Assembly (NCBI GenBank): GCA_944548615.1
Contig: OX155957.1
Span: forward strand, 5,073,376-5,137,375
Length of the DNA stretch: 64,000 nt
Reading direction: 5' to 3'
Source: Micropterix aruncella
Taxonomy: Eukaryota; Arthropoda; Insecta; Lepidoptera; Micropterigidae
Under the pieces are notes generated by a model. It was given only the letters and a program-made list of their open reading frames with translations. It had not been told where the DNA came from and searched no databases. Position 1 is the stretch's first letter; the number at the start of each line of letters is the position of its first letter. Both the position numbers and the translations under genes were made by a program. Positions 46,338-57,642 of this stretch are shown here, piece by piece.

Positions 46338-46642
46338 CATCGATTGCATCTCTTCGTGGACTAATATCGGAAATAGTTCATGCGAACGAGACAGCAGTGC
46401 GTCAGAGCGGTATGTAAAATGAACGATCGTATCTTTTCGCACACAAAACTACCTGCCGAACATAAAACCATCTGAATTAGTTTGAAAACATTTAGTTCAG
46501 TCTTACATTATGCCGCTTTATGTTTGATTGGTACTGATATATTGGAAAGCTGACATTCATTCATATTCCGCTCTAATATATTGGCCTGTCTCGCTCGCGT
46601 GTTCAATTCCGATTTTATTTCAGGAAGAAACGCAATCGGGCT
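46338..46642. mobile_element. MITE with CGATTGCGTTTCTT-type ends, copy 1
   Basis: Diverged copy: CGATTGCATCTCTTCGTG at the left, GAAGAAACGCAATCGGGC at the right, with inner GCGAACGAGACAG / CTGTCTCGCTCGCG. No coding. Confidence 0.75.
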
Positions 46643-46930
46643 TATTATAAACGAGTTTAAGTGAAAACAGCAATGTTATACAATCCATGTACTTATTATA
46701 TTATACAAGAATTAATAAGTTCTGATATTTAGGTATTTTAATTGTTAACACGTTACCTATATTGCCTTCCTTTAACATCTACATAATAAGTTTTTATATA
46801 AATTTACATAATTTTAGTCTATAGACATAAGACATAGACATAAGACATAGATGGAAAATTACATACTTACTAGCAATGGAGCATTTTAGAAATTCAGAAT
46901 TTTTAAATACCAATACAGTACAATAGGAAT

Positions 46931-47134
46931 GTTAGAGAAAAAGTCCGTAAAAGATTTGAAGAACCAAGAGCGAACAACTACTATGGTGAAAGAACGTTAA
47001 AGTACCTCATTCCAAGAATCTTTAATACTATTGTATCTGAGGAAGACTGTGTAAGCGTGAGCAAACAGATGTTTAAAAAGAGATTAAAAAGCTACCTGTT
47101 GGACGTTTATAGTGAAATTAGTGGTCATAAGTAA
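46931..47134 (+). pseudogene. Non-LTR reverse transcriptase C-terminal remnant
   Basis: Open for 68 codons to TAA: R-A-N-N-Y-Y-G-E-R-T-L-K-Y-L-I-P-R-I-F-N, then F-K-K-R-L-K-S-Y-L-L. This is the usual last segment of CR1/L2/Jockey-type ORF2. The following 250 bp, with repeated AGTAGTAATACTG-type words, are likely its 3' UTR, ending in an A-rich tail near 47340-47390. Confidence 0.72.
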
Positions 47135-47622
47135 ATTTGTTATACGTTTCTATAATTTAAGCTTGTAGTAATACTGGCCTAATTCAAGCCTGTAGTAAGA
47201 CCAGTAGTAATACTGCTGTGCATTGTTTTTTATATTATTAATGTCTTTTTGTGTCACAAAATTAGAAGTGTAGGACTAGAAAAATAAGAGTTTGTCTCGC
47301 AAACAAACTGTATACCAGTTTGGCGGCATTTTAATATTTAAAAAAAAAAAATCTCTGAATAAAAAAAATAAAAAATAATAATATTGAACACCTAATTGTA
47401 AACTGTGTAGTACCATATAAGTACCGACCACAAACAGTTAGTACCATTGTGTGTTACGAACTGTGTAGTACCATTTGTACAACCCACAAACAGTTAAGCA
47501 ATAAAATCTAATCTATTCTATATTTGCCTATAGTTAGATATGTGTAGTATTGAAAGTGTATTTTACATATTTGAATGAAATAAATCTCAAATCTGAAACT
47601 TTTTTTAAATGCCAACATCTGT

Positions 47623-48207
47623 AAGGGGACGTTCAAGTATTACGTAGCGCAATTTGGGGGAAAGGGGCGTCTTATAAAACATTACGATGCATTATAGGGG
47701 CGGTAGGGGTGTTCGAACAACGCGTTACGTAACATTGTTTATTAGTTTTAAAAAAGACTAAAATAAGTGAATGCATAAACATAATAATGGTGTATAAAGC
47801 CAAAAATATATATAAGGACAGAGCCAAGTCAGAAAAACGGCATAATTTAATGTAAGATTAGTATTAAACGTTTATTAGGACAAATTTGAGCCCATTTTAA
47901 CATATTTTAAATTTAAGCAAATGTTTATTACATTATGTGTGATTGTTTATTAAATAACAATATGAATAAATAAAATAAACAATATACGCATGTATTGCGA
48001 GTTAGAAATCTATTGTTTTATTTATTATTACCGCAAACGCGATTAGAACAATAACAAAGGTATTTTAGCGAGTTTCCCGTACTTTGCATAACATTATTGT
48101 GACTTTTAGAGAGAAATGGTCACTTGGGTGTTAAGTAACGTTTAGGAAGGGGGAAGGGGGGTCAAAAATCTTCAAAAATTGCGTTACGTAATACTTGAAC
48201 GCCCCCT
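47623..48207. mobile_element. MITE-like element with TTACGTAA ends, second family member
   Basis: Ends AGGGGACGTTCAAGTATTAC and GTAATACTTGAACGCCCCCT, inner GCGTTACGTAAC and G-rich runs. Same build as 21258-21933. Confidence 0.82.
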
Positions 48208-48594
48208 AATAATATCTATTTATTTAAGGTCTTCTAGATTTTACTAATTAGCTCGCGAATTTCATATTCCAATGATGACATGTACGTAATTAGCGGTGAT
48301 AACGAAAAATTTAATCATTCTAGGCGTGTATTATAATGTCAACAAAAGAGATACTTTGCACCCCTTTTACTGATAAGAATATCAATAACAAATTCTGATA
48401 TATACTCAATTAAATTGTTTAACGGTGAAAGTTTCAATCTCCAAGCTGTTTAAATCTTTTGAGTTGTTGACTCATTTGTTTGCACTGAGTAGGAAATACC
48501 GTACGAAAACGTTCGTAATCAGAAATATACATACCACGCATCACTGAACGGAAGCGTGTGTTAATATTTTGTCCCATTTAATAAGAGATACTGT

Positions 48595-48895
48595 GCCCGA
48601 TTGCGTTTCTTTGTGAACTAAAACTAAAATTAGTCTAAGCGAACGAGACAGAGCCAATACGTTAGAGCGAAATATGAAACGAACGATCGTCGATAAATAC
48701 TACCTGCCGAACTTATTATACTCGTCCGAATAAATTCGAGCATATTTCGTGCGGTGTAAGATTTGACCTTGGCGTGCAGTCTTAATGCGAAAAAGTGATA
48801 ACCGGTCATCTCACACTCCCCTCTAGCATATTGTCCTGTCTCGTTCACACGGACTAATTTCCGATTTCAGTTCACGAAGAAACGCAATCGAGCCC
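48595..48895. mobile_element. MITE with CGATTGCGTTTCTT-type ends, copy 2
   Basis: GCCCGATTGCGTTTCTTTG against AAGAAACGCAATCGAGCCC, inner GCGAACGAGACAGAGC and CTGTCTCGTTCAC. Close relative of 52142-52454. Confidence 0.85.
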
Positions 48896-49258
48896 ACTAA
48901 CGAATATAATCAAAAACGTATGTTTCGTATCAATGGAATATCCCAATCCCGCCTTAAAATGTGACATGAATCATATTACGTAATTTAAGCCCTGATTAGT
49001 TAATAGTAGGTTACGTCATAGTTTTGGCCGAAATGAGTTAAATTTTTCTGTTCTGATCTGTGATCATTTAGGCACTGATTTGTAATAAAAGTTACTCCTA
49101 ATATAACTTCATTAGTAAGTTTCTTCTTTTAGTCTATCTTAGTCTAACTTTTTAAAAACACAACACTCCTGTGTTGAGTTTTTAAAAAGTACCTATGTCC
49201 TAGGGAAAGAGAGATTTTTTTACTAAAGGCTTTTATTTTTAAGACGGATATTATGTCT

Positions 49259-49401
49259 TTAGAATATAATAGAATAGAATAGCTGTATTGTGGTATAAAA
49301 ACATTACTTAATGAATATTAGGCTGGATTTATAAAAAAGAAAATTTATGCACAAATGGCGGACTTATCGCTATAGCGATATCTTCCAGTCACTATCTTAC
49401 G
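49259..49401 (-). mobile_element. LINE 3' end, inverted copy of 61490-61617
   Basis: AGAATAGAATAG tail complement and a GCACAAATGGCGGACTTATC block with the palindrome TATCGCTATAGCGATA match the plus-strand LINE end at 61490-61617. Confidence 0.8.
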
Positions 49402-49593
49402 CCATTTGATAAACTAATTTCTAATTATCACCATACAATACAAACAGAAGTGGTAAAGTTAAATTTAAAGTAAACTTATACGAATATAATGTCAATAACT
49501 TATGCTAAGGTTATAAATAGGATATAAACGAATTTACCGCGTGAAATTTGTAGCACCCGACGTTTCGGTGATGTTGCAGCCGCGGTTGTCCAG

Positions 49594-49900
49594 GGTAGAC
49601 TGGACAAAGGAAATTATCTTAATCGTCTCAGGGGGACACACATCACACAACAACACAGACAGACATACAGACAGACTTAAATCTGGAAACGGTCTTAATC
49701 GTCTCAGGAGGACACGCATCCCGCAATCACACAGACTAACAGACACACAGACAGACAGACATACAGACAGACTTAAATCTGGAAATGGTCTTAATCGTCT
49801 CAGGAGGACACACATCACACAATCACACAGAGAGGCACATAGACGTACAGACAGACATCCAGACAGACTAAAATCTGGAAATGGCCCTAATCGTCCTAAT
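49594..49900. repeat. Tandem minisatellite, three ~100-bp units with ACAG-rich part
   Basis: Units share AAATCTGGAAA.GG.C.TAATCGTC, CAGG.GGACAC.CATC and (ACAG)n-like runs; a G12-13 run ends the array at about 49902-49914. Confidence 0.85.
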
Positions 49901-49914
49901 CGGGGGGGGGGGGG

Positions 49915-50597
49915 GTGGAATAAATAATTCCGTTTTCATCTGGCAAAAAAATCTTTATTTAGCGCGTTTACAATACTTGCCGTCGTCGTCGGTTGGTGGG
50001 CCGCGAAAGTAACATTTCGCGTAAGCTAAGCGATGACCTATCCCATCGATGACCTATCGGAGGTGACGACCTCCAGAAAAGGCGCACACCAGTTACTCGT
50101 CTAAAATACATCTCACATACCGGTTACTTTTTTAGCTGTCACCTTATCGCGGATAAGCCCCGGCCGCGAAAGGGCGACCGCTTAAGTTAAAATCGGATAG
50201 AAGTCAGCGTGTAAACAGGATTAAAATTAGGAAAGCGGTAAAGGCAGAGGGTATGGTTTAAAATTCCGGCGGCTTGTCGCTAACCCGTGGAAAACTAATT
50301 AAAAGTCGGCGCCTCCTCGGCGATTTGCGCCACAAAGAGGGCGAGACTGCGCGGATTAGTACTGATTAGGCTCTACAAGTCAATGTATCAAGAAAACGAT
50401 TGATAGGACTTTCAATACGCTACCCTCTATTTCACTAGAAGAAAACCTCCGCACACATCAGTGGAAGTCACGTGACCGACAGTTCCGTGCCGTTCAGTTC
50501 CGGGATATGCTATTCGCACAGCTTCAGTGCGACGACGCTTACAGTGATTTTTAGTAGGCACTGTACTGGAGTACCTATCGCAGCACATGTTTGAAAA
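49915..50597. other. No gene seen
   Basis: 49940-50020 resembles sequence after 31440 (a GTTCACAATACTT / TGGTGGACCGGGAAAG relative), so it is an extension of that repeat. Beyond, GC-richer unique-looking DNA. Confidence 0.4.
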
Positions 50598-50741
50598 ATG
50601 CCTCGGTATTCAAGAGCACAGTTATCAGCGATAGCTTTAATATTAGATGAAGACGAGGAAACCTATGTGGGAAAAAGAATTTGGGTTCATAGCGCGTGGA
50701 GACAATGAAAAGAAGAAGGAGAATTTGCTACTCTGATATAA
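50598..50741 (+). pseudogene. PIF/Harbinger transposase N-terminal fragment
   Basis: Starts with an ATG; reads A-L-I-L-D-E-D-E-E, then K-R-I-W-V-H-S-A-W-R, an in-frame TGA at 50706-50708, then E-E-G-E-F-A-T-L and stop. The R-.-W-V-H-.-.-.-R...G-E-F order is typical near the N-terminus of Harbinger-type transposases. Broken; orientation opposite to the fragment that follows. Confidence 0.6.
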
Positions 50742-51272
50742 ATGTACGCCTCAATTTGCAGATTGCTTTATTTACCGAATCTATGATTCTGCAAACTGTA
50801 GATTTGTGGAGGCCGCTTAAATCTCCACTACACTGCTGGATATTTCCAGTAGCATAAAATCTCAATGCTATGAGGATTTTCTCCAACGGTGTAAGATATA
50901 ACGATGTAATAAGAAAAATAAGCTTAAATATACAGTTACTTTGTCTTAAAATACTCATTTAACACATATTACCTATCTATTTGAAGGGCTCTGTAGGTCA
51001 TCTTTCACCATATCGGTCAACCAATACACCGTTTCCTTTGACATTCGAAATCTCGCGAAAAATTCAGAATCGACCCAAAACGCGCAGTTATCGATTCGAG
51101 GCCGAAATATTTTCGGTTTCCGCATTAGGACAAATTCCATAACTACACGATCGTCATCCGAACTACTGTCGTCAGAAGAAACAAGGTATCCCAAATTCAT
51201 TTCTAAATAACTATTTACAACGGTTATTATCGAAACACAAACGCTTTGCCGCCGACGACTGACAACAGTCAA
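50728..51272 (-). pseudogene. PIF/Harbinger (HARBI1-like) transposase N-terminal half, broken
   Basis: Two minus-strand frames. The first (51272-50973) ends F-F-A-R-F-R-M-S-K-E-T-V-Y-W-L; the second (50958-50728) carries L-T-P-L-E-K-I-L-I-A-L-R-F-Y-A-T-G-N-I-Q and G-D-L-S-G-L-H-K-S-T-V-C-R-I-I, both standard in HARBI1-like proteins. About 90 bp between conserved blocks may be an intron (begins GTAATATG after the last in-frame stop) or a disruption. The DDE catalytic half is absent. Confidence 0.75.
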
Positions 51273-51279
51273 GTGTTGA

Positions 51280-51754
51280 TGTTACAGTGTGAAATAGTGT
51301 CCACACTGTTAACGTCAACACTTCCAAACAATGATTGTTCATTTATTTAACCGATATGAGGAAAAATTGCTGAAACCGCCGTAGACTATAAAAATCGTGG
51401 AAAATGCAAGGACTTACTTGGTTTACTTTATGTTTCTAAGGAAGATGTCCATCCATTATAATTCCAAGGTTCTTGACAGTTTTGTTATATTTGACAATAT
51501 ATCCATTTTTTTGTTTTATTGTCAGCAATCATAATTGCTTGCGATTTATTTGGAGTTATAATAATACTCTGATTTATAGCCCATACAGGGATTTGTTCAT
51601 TACAGCGACGGTTGTGAGAAAATTAGTTGTCTTGGCATAGTGATAGTTTTGAAGGTCGCCAGGGTAAACATGGTATAATGACGTTAGACCATTAGCAATA
51701 GGGTTGATACAAATTTAAATGAGTAGCGTCAGTAAAACTTTGAAGCCGCTGTAA
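51280..51754. other. No gene seen
   Basis: No recognisable exon or element end. Confidence 0.5.
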
Positions 51755-51965
51755 GCTCGACTAGGTAGAGGCCCGCGCAACCGACTTCGAACTGCGATAA
51801 CTGCGAAAATGGTAAACATTGCGTTGCCAATGCCCGCGCTTTTTGTTGTTCGGCTGTGGCGGTACTGAGTTAGTATATTGTTTTCGTCCAAAGATTGTTA
51901 TAAGACGAGAAGAAGATAAGATCGTTATGACATCCTGAGACGGCGGGCGAACCTGCAGCAGTTGA
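51755..51965 (+). repeat. Decayed family R fragment
   Basis: GTAGAGGCCCGCGCAACCGACTTCG and GGCGGGCGAACC match R core and 3' blocks of the 57.9-kb subfamily; the middle is eroded. Confidence 0.5.
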
Positions 51966-52004
51966 CAAATTTCAACTGCTTGGTAATTATATTGCCCCAT
52001 GATA

Positions 52005-52043
52005 ATTCAATTCAATTCAATTCAGAATTGAATTGAATTGAAT
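52005..52043. repeat. Near-perfect palindrome of AATTC/GAATT units
   Basis: 19-bp arms built from ATTCA units with a single-base centre; TGATAAT lies outside on both sides in inverted form. Confidence 0.85.
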
Positions 52044-52141
52044 GATAATCATATTGCCTCAACGAGACAAGCAACATGGTTTCAACCAGAAACCTTAAAA
52101 CATTTAAAATGACATATGTCGTAAGATATAATATCGCTAAT

Positions 52142-52454
52142 GGGCTCGATTGCGTTTCTTTGTAAACTAAAACAGAAATTAGTTTAAGCGAACGAGATAG
52201 AGCAATACGTTAGAGTTGAATATGAAACTAACGACGTCGATAAAAACTACCTGTCGAACGTATACGATACTCGTCCGAATAAATTTGAACACATTTCTAG
52301 ACACATTGTTAGATTCAGATGCGTTATCTATTGTTGGTAGTTTTAATGCGAAAAACCGACAACAGTTCATTTCACGTTCCGCTTTAGCGTATTGCCCTGT
52401 CTCGTTCACACAGAGTAATTTCCGATTTTAGTTGACGAAGAAACGCAATCGAGA
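52142..52454. mobile_element. MITE with GGGCTCGATTGCG ends, copy 3
   Basis: GGGCTCGATTGCGTTTCTT at the left and AAGAAACGCAATCGAG at the right. Aligns with 48595-48895 throughout. Confidence 0.85.
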
Positions 52455-52571
52455 CATATATGTATATGTAACAATATTTACTACAATAATTATTATGAAA
52501 CATATATTATTGTTCGACATTCCAAGTCACATCTCCCTTTTTCTTTATCAATAATTTCTCCAGTCTGTACG

Positions 52572-52626
52572 GCTGCCCAGGCCGTCCGCCCAGACCATCT
52601 GACGCCCCTGGAATACCTTTGTCCCC
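52572..52626 (-). CDS. Candidate collagen-like exon
   Basis: On the minus strand, after CCATAAACAG, the sequence translates as G-D-K-G-I-P-G-A-S-D-G-L-G-G-R-P-G-Q-P: Gly-X-Y triplets with one single-residue interruption. The length to a possible GTACAG donor is 55 bp, close to the 54-bp collagen exon size. No second exon is found nearby, so it may be an isolated exon of a long minus-strand gene or a chance GC-rich fragment. Confidence 0.3.
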
Positions 52627-52984
52627 TGTTTATGGAAGGAAATCATTAAGGGGAGCATTGAGCCGCACCAAGAATTTCAGCGACAAAGACACCCCCACCC
52701 CACCATCTGATTCAAAATAATTCCACTAACAAACCATCCGTTTGACTAAAATTTTCCCCCGGTATTTCTTATTATCAGCACGTAGGCGAAATATTACAAG
52801 AAATGGCATCGTCCATAATATTTTATTTCATTTTACGTTATACACAATACTTGAAATAGCCATTATGTTATGACTTACCTATTTGATTGTTTAATTGATA
52901 ACACATCCGTTATATTAAACGATACATTTTAAATAATTAATAAAAGCCGGTTAGGCAAACACAACGAATTAATACTGTTATTGG

Positions 52985-54028
52985 AAACAATTAACATGAT
53001 TAAATTTTTTTTTTTATTATTTTTTTTTATTTATTTATCTTATTTTTTATAGTTACATAAATAAGATTGCGTTCATTTTTTTAACACATTTAAAACGAAT
53101 ACATATGAAGAAAATCGCGAAAGGGCATTAACTTGTCAGGATTACATCACCCCACTAGGTATACGCCTGTGTTGGGGTGATGGATACATAGTTCTGTGGT
53201 ATTATTTGCTGAGCCTGTACGTCTTGCCTGCTGTCCTTCTTCCGTCTTAAAAAAAACAATATGTAATATAATTTAGCATAATATAATATAAATAAAATAA
53301 TATAACATATTACAATATAATATAATATCATATGTTATAACATATAAAATAATGTAGCATATTTATATATAATATAGTATAACATAATTAAATATAACAT
53401 ATTATAATCTGTATATCTGTATATCCATAATTTACATCTATATATCCTATAATTTGTGGTTAGAAATAAAATATTTTAATATACTTTCGCATTCATCTCT
53501 ATATAATATTTTACTTTCCCATTCATCTCTAGTATAATTTGAGAGCCAATGAGACACTCGTCTCTTGAACTGGTTGTCGGTTATGTTTAAGATCTGTCCT
53601 GTGTACGAGTTAAATATATTATAGAGTTTAGGTCCGAGATATGCGTAGTGTCGTTGTCCGTATACAGTCCTCATTTTTGGTTGAATCTGTTTGTCTTTGT
53701 GTCTAGTGTTGTGTTTGTGCTCTGGTTTGTCTTTATCCGTGTTCCTCATGAGGTTCCTCCGATAGCGCACCAGAACAGCGCGTATGTATAGTTGGCGTAC
53801 GTCAAGTACTTTAAAGTCTGTATATAGGTCGTCTGACGGGGAGTGATATGGCTTCTTGTTAATGACTCTGAGCAAAGCCTTTTGCGCTTTGACCAGTGGG
53901 TCAAGATTTGTTCTTGCCATACCGCCCCAACCGATTTGTCCGTATGTAAGTAGTCTGCGCCAGTGCATAGTAAACAGTGCGTAGTAGATTAAAACAATGT
54001 TAATGTCTCTATTAATATCAAATAACAA
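52985..54028 (-). pseudogene. 5'-truncated LINE: reverse transcriptase C-terminus, 3' UTR and A-rich tail
   Basis: The minus frame 54028-53447 is open for 193 codons. It reads A-L-F-T-M-H-W-R-R-L-L-T-Y-G-Q-I-G-W-G-G, then P-L-V-K-A-Q-K-A-L-L-R-V-I, L-Y...L-D-V-R-Q-L-Y and G-P-K-L-Y-N, as in the thumb and C-terminal region of CR1/Jockey-type ORF2. It lacks the polymerase core. A 3' stem-loop CACCCCA...TGGGGTG is at 53150-53186 and a T-rich block (A-rich on the element strand) at 53006-53050. The long open frame suggests a fairly recent insertion. Confidence 0.85.
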
Positions 54029-54400
54029 ATTAAATGAATAAAATGTTCCTAAATGGCAGATGGTTAATTCAGGTAATATTCAATTAAATCATACGTCACA
54101 ATTTGTCATCACAATTTTACTTATTTTTGTGACTCGCAAACAACTAAAATTCCGCCCTATAAGTATTATTATCCCGCTTGTGATAGAACGGAGCCTACAA
54201 TATATACATGCCAATCGAGTGTAATTATTTTTTGTAATAATTGATGGAAACAATAAACTGCCGGAAACAAGAAATTTATCGCCAAAAAAAGCATGTATAT
54301 GTTTTGTGTCTATTTTGGAAAAAAATGTGATTGAGCGCGTGATTGATGTGATGATATATATATTATTACATATGTATTATATAATAATTAATGTATTCAT

Positions 54401-54600
54401 TTAAGCAAAAATGTTACAAAATACAATAAGGAAACATGAAATAAAATACCATTTAACTAAAACACAGCAAAAATTAAACTTAATTGATAAATGATACCCT
54501 ATGTCATATGTCGCCCAACTAAGCAAAGCTTGTGCTTGGGCGGACATTCCATAAACATAGGGTCGGTAAATACGTAGAGAAAAATACATGTATAAAAACG
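54401..54600 (-). mobile_element. LINE 3' end with stem-loop
   Basis: Minus strand GTCCGCCCAAGCACAAGC, TTTGC, TTAGTTGGGCGAC: a stem-loop like the others but with AAGC/GCTT in place of AGGC/GCCT. Confidence 0.6.
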
Positions 54601-55424
54601 TTAAAAAACATTTTTTCTTTTTTTTAAGTTAATGAAAAAGAAATTTAAATGGCTACGTTTCATTTTTATTTAATACGCTGCCAAAACTAAAAAAAATATT
54701 AAAAAATGACAGTACAGACCTGAAAAATTCAAAATACCAAATGAAAAGCCTTAATAATTATTAAAATTAAGAGGAGGTGAAAATAGTCATAGTTATAAAA
54801 ATAGCCATAATCACAATGTCAGAAATTCATGTAAGTTGAATGTTAAAAATTAAGAATAGGTAAAAAAAAGCAGCAAAATAATGAAAATAATTATACATAG
54901 TCATAAAAAGTAATCATAAACATAATCGAAGAGTAATTAAAATAATATATAAATCATATAATATCATAGTTATTTAATTATAGAAAAATAAATAGAAACA
55001 GGTTTTAAAAAGCAGCAGCATTATATCAATATTATTACACTCATCAAAAACCTCTTATAAGAATTCAATAAAAAAAAAGATGATCACAAAACATGTATAC
55101 ATATTATATTTCATTTAATTTAGTTCATGGACATAATTTTATGTCTAGTATATTCATTATAATACCTACATATCATACCTAAAATTAAATATAAATATAT
55201 TTATATACATACATAATATTTTTTAATCTCTTTTGTCTCTTTCTTTCACCTCACTTCCCATCCTGATTTCCCCCATTCTCAAGCGGAAACTATATAAAAT
55301 TATATTGCGTTCATTTTGTATACTTTATATTCGGAATCACATTAATGGATTTTTGTCACTTTTAAATACGTTTTTATTGCATTATATGTACTTCCGTTTG
55401 GTTCCAAAATAAAATTTTAAAAAA
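54601..55424. other. AT-rich DNA, no gene seen
   Basis: Very AT-rich, no structure beyond short A and T runs. Confidence 0.65.
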
Positions 55425-56014
55425 ACGTGTGGCACTCGGGGACTGCCGCGGTAAAGCTATTGCATAGCATTTTTAACAACTTATGCAATTATAATTATTT
55501 ATTTATTTTATTTTTTCTGATATCAGATAACTGCGCTCTATCGGAAAACGTTGAAATTATTCCGAATCATTTGCGGCTGCGGTAGCAAATAATTCGGAAT
55601 AATTTAAACGTCTTCCGATAGAGCGCCGCGCACGAATTTTTTATTCGATAAAGCAGAAAAACCGGATTATTCGAAAAAAATCGTAGATAAAAAGATAGAT
55701 AATTAAATTATCTTTAAAATGGTGCAGGTTTCATAATAATACGCTAGATAGTATTTGCGTAGCAGTCGTTTTTGTGTTCGGTTAGACCTAATTTCACAAA
55801 TTAATTACACTATGTAATATAAACAAAATCTAAAATATTCAAAGCTAAGAATATTAGGAAAATGTTCTTGTTTAACATATATTTTTTTCGAATCGTAAGC
55901 CGTACTCGTTTAGACGTAATTATCAGTTTAAAATCATTAATTTTCGTTAAGGAATTTCTTCATTTGGTCGCCGCGCTGGCCTAGGCCCGCGATAAAAGCT
56001 ATGCAATAGCTTAA
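55425..56014. mobile_element. MITE with AAGCTATTGCATAGC ends, copy 2 (inverted)
   Basis: Full-length inverted partner of 41682-42286, with scattered substitutions. Confidence 0.85.
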
Positions 56015-56790
56015 CATAAAAAATAATATTTTTGTGTTCATGCATTAAATCAATATTATTTTAATCAGGATAATTTCACATTAGATCTATAATTCCCGAT
56101 ATTTATTTGACAGTAAATATATATTAATGTAGAATCAAGACATGTATGATGATTCTGCATTCATTTTATGAATATCTTTTTACCACGCAATGGACATACC
56201 ACGCAATGGGCATCTGAAGTTCACGTGTGAAACCCGTGCAGTCGCGTAACTTGTAAATATCAATGCAATTCATCAAGTTAACAATTAATATTAATATGTC
56301 ACAGAACATATCGTCATAGTATACCCTGTTGATTAGCAGCGCTTGATATTAATATCTTCAGGGCTAACGAGGCGTTTGTCTACCTAATGGGCCGATAATT
56401 GTACTGCCACACAAACAAGCCACAGCTAATTATTCTACAGCAGGTGCTGTCGACTCATACAATATTAATGAGTTAGAATTTTCTGCCGATGTTGACGTTG
56501 AGGGGTGAACTCTTCGGTGTGTTGTTTTAGCAGAATATACGCGTGAAGTTATTCTTACAATGCGGAATCTTGTAATCTTTCTTGCCTTAAAATCGTATAG
56601 TGGTAGAGAAATATGTAAATCTAGCCCACGTACGCGGCGCCACGTACCTGCAGCTGCTTGCAAATTAGTCGAGATAAGCATGTTTTTCACAGATTTCAGA
56701 TACTAGCCGAAAAATTCACACATCTTTGCTAAAAGCTTGATAAAACAAGTCACAAAATTACTTCCGTAGGTTAATTTCTATAGATATAGA
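56015..56790. other. No gene seen
   Basis: The 86-codon minus frame at 56430-56690 has no motif I recognise. Confidence 0.5.
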
Positions 56791-56923
56791 GCTGTCAGTC
56801 TATTGTGTTTGTGGCCTCTTACGGGTTTGTGTCAGTGCTAGACGGTGGACTGTTTTGTCCAAGTCTTCTGCGCTCACTCCAAGGAGGTGACGGGCTCGCT
56901 CGCTGTAGTCGACAACCCTAGTT
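56791..56923 (+). repeat. Family R subfamily, truncated unit
   Basis: CTGTCAGTCTATTGTG, then directly the 3' part of R (GTGGACTGTTTTGTCC, TTCTGCGCTCACTCC, GTAGTCGACAACCC). Confidence 0.75.
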
Positions 56924-57642
56924 GTCAGTCTATTGTGGCGAACGGTTTCGTGCCGCTTGGAACACAAGATTCACTTCGTTCTCGGATCGGCTCAACTCAC
57001 GATTCAGCTCCTATTCAGAAGCCTCCTCGAGTGGAAGGCTACCCCGGGTAAGACTCCCGTATCTCAGGCCTCAAAGCTTGTGGACCGGTTTCTCCCGGCG
57101 GGATTGCATGCTGGCGCCACTGGACGGTTTGCGCACCGTTCGGCGAAGCCAATCGGTTGTGCATTCTGACTAATTGCTGAAGGAGTCTGGAGACTATGGA
57201 AATATAATGTTTCCTAAGCAGCGGAGGTTGGATGTTGACCTGTTATCATGCCACTCTTTAAATGATCTTGAGCCACTCGATCCCGTGTGGCACTACGGGC
57301 AAGGAACGCCCAGGTCCGCGATAAATTCTAATTGAATTACCGCTTTATTACAACAGGTAGAGGTCGCGCAAGCGACTTGCGACTGGGTATCCTGAAGGTT
57401 AATTCCAGACGGAGATACCCTGCCAAAACTGGTAGTTAGGGGGCGATGCTGCTAGCTGGTTACCTTTCCCGGTGCCTCGCCGTAAGGCATCGGTCTCTAA
57501 CGGGTTCCTGGTGAACTAGACAATAGATTGTCTTGTCCCCAAGACTTCTACGCTCATCCCACGGTTGAAAGAACGATTACATATCATTATACCATCCTGG
57601 GGTGACCCGCTGGTTCGCCCGTTGTAGTCGACACCGCCCTAC
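56924..57642 (+). repeat. Family R subfamily, tandem unit 1 (719 bp)
   Basis: From GTCAGTCTATTGTGGCGAAC through CAACTCACGATTCAGCTCC, GGACGGTTTGCGCACCG, TCCGCGATAAATTC to GTAGTCGACACCGCCC. Confidence 0.85.

Noticed and set aside
49541..49927. 128-codon frame with repeated Asp-Arg-His-Thr segments
   Set aside because: Produced by an ACAG-rich minisatellite; both strands are open for the same reason.
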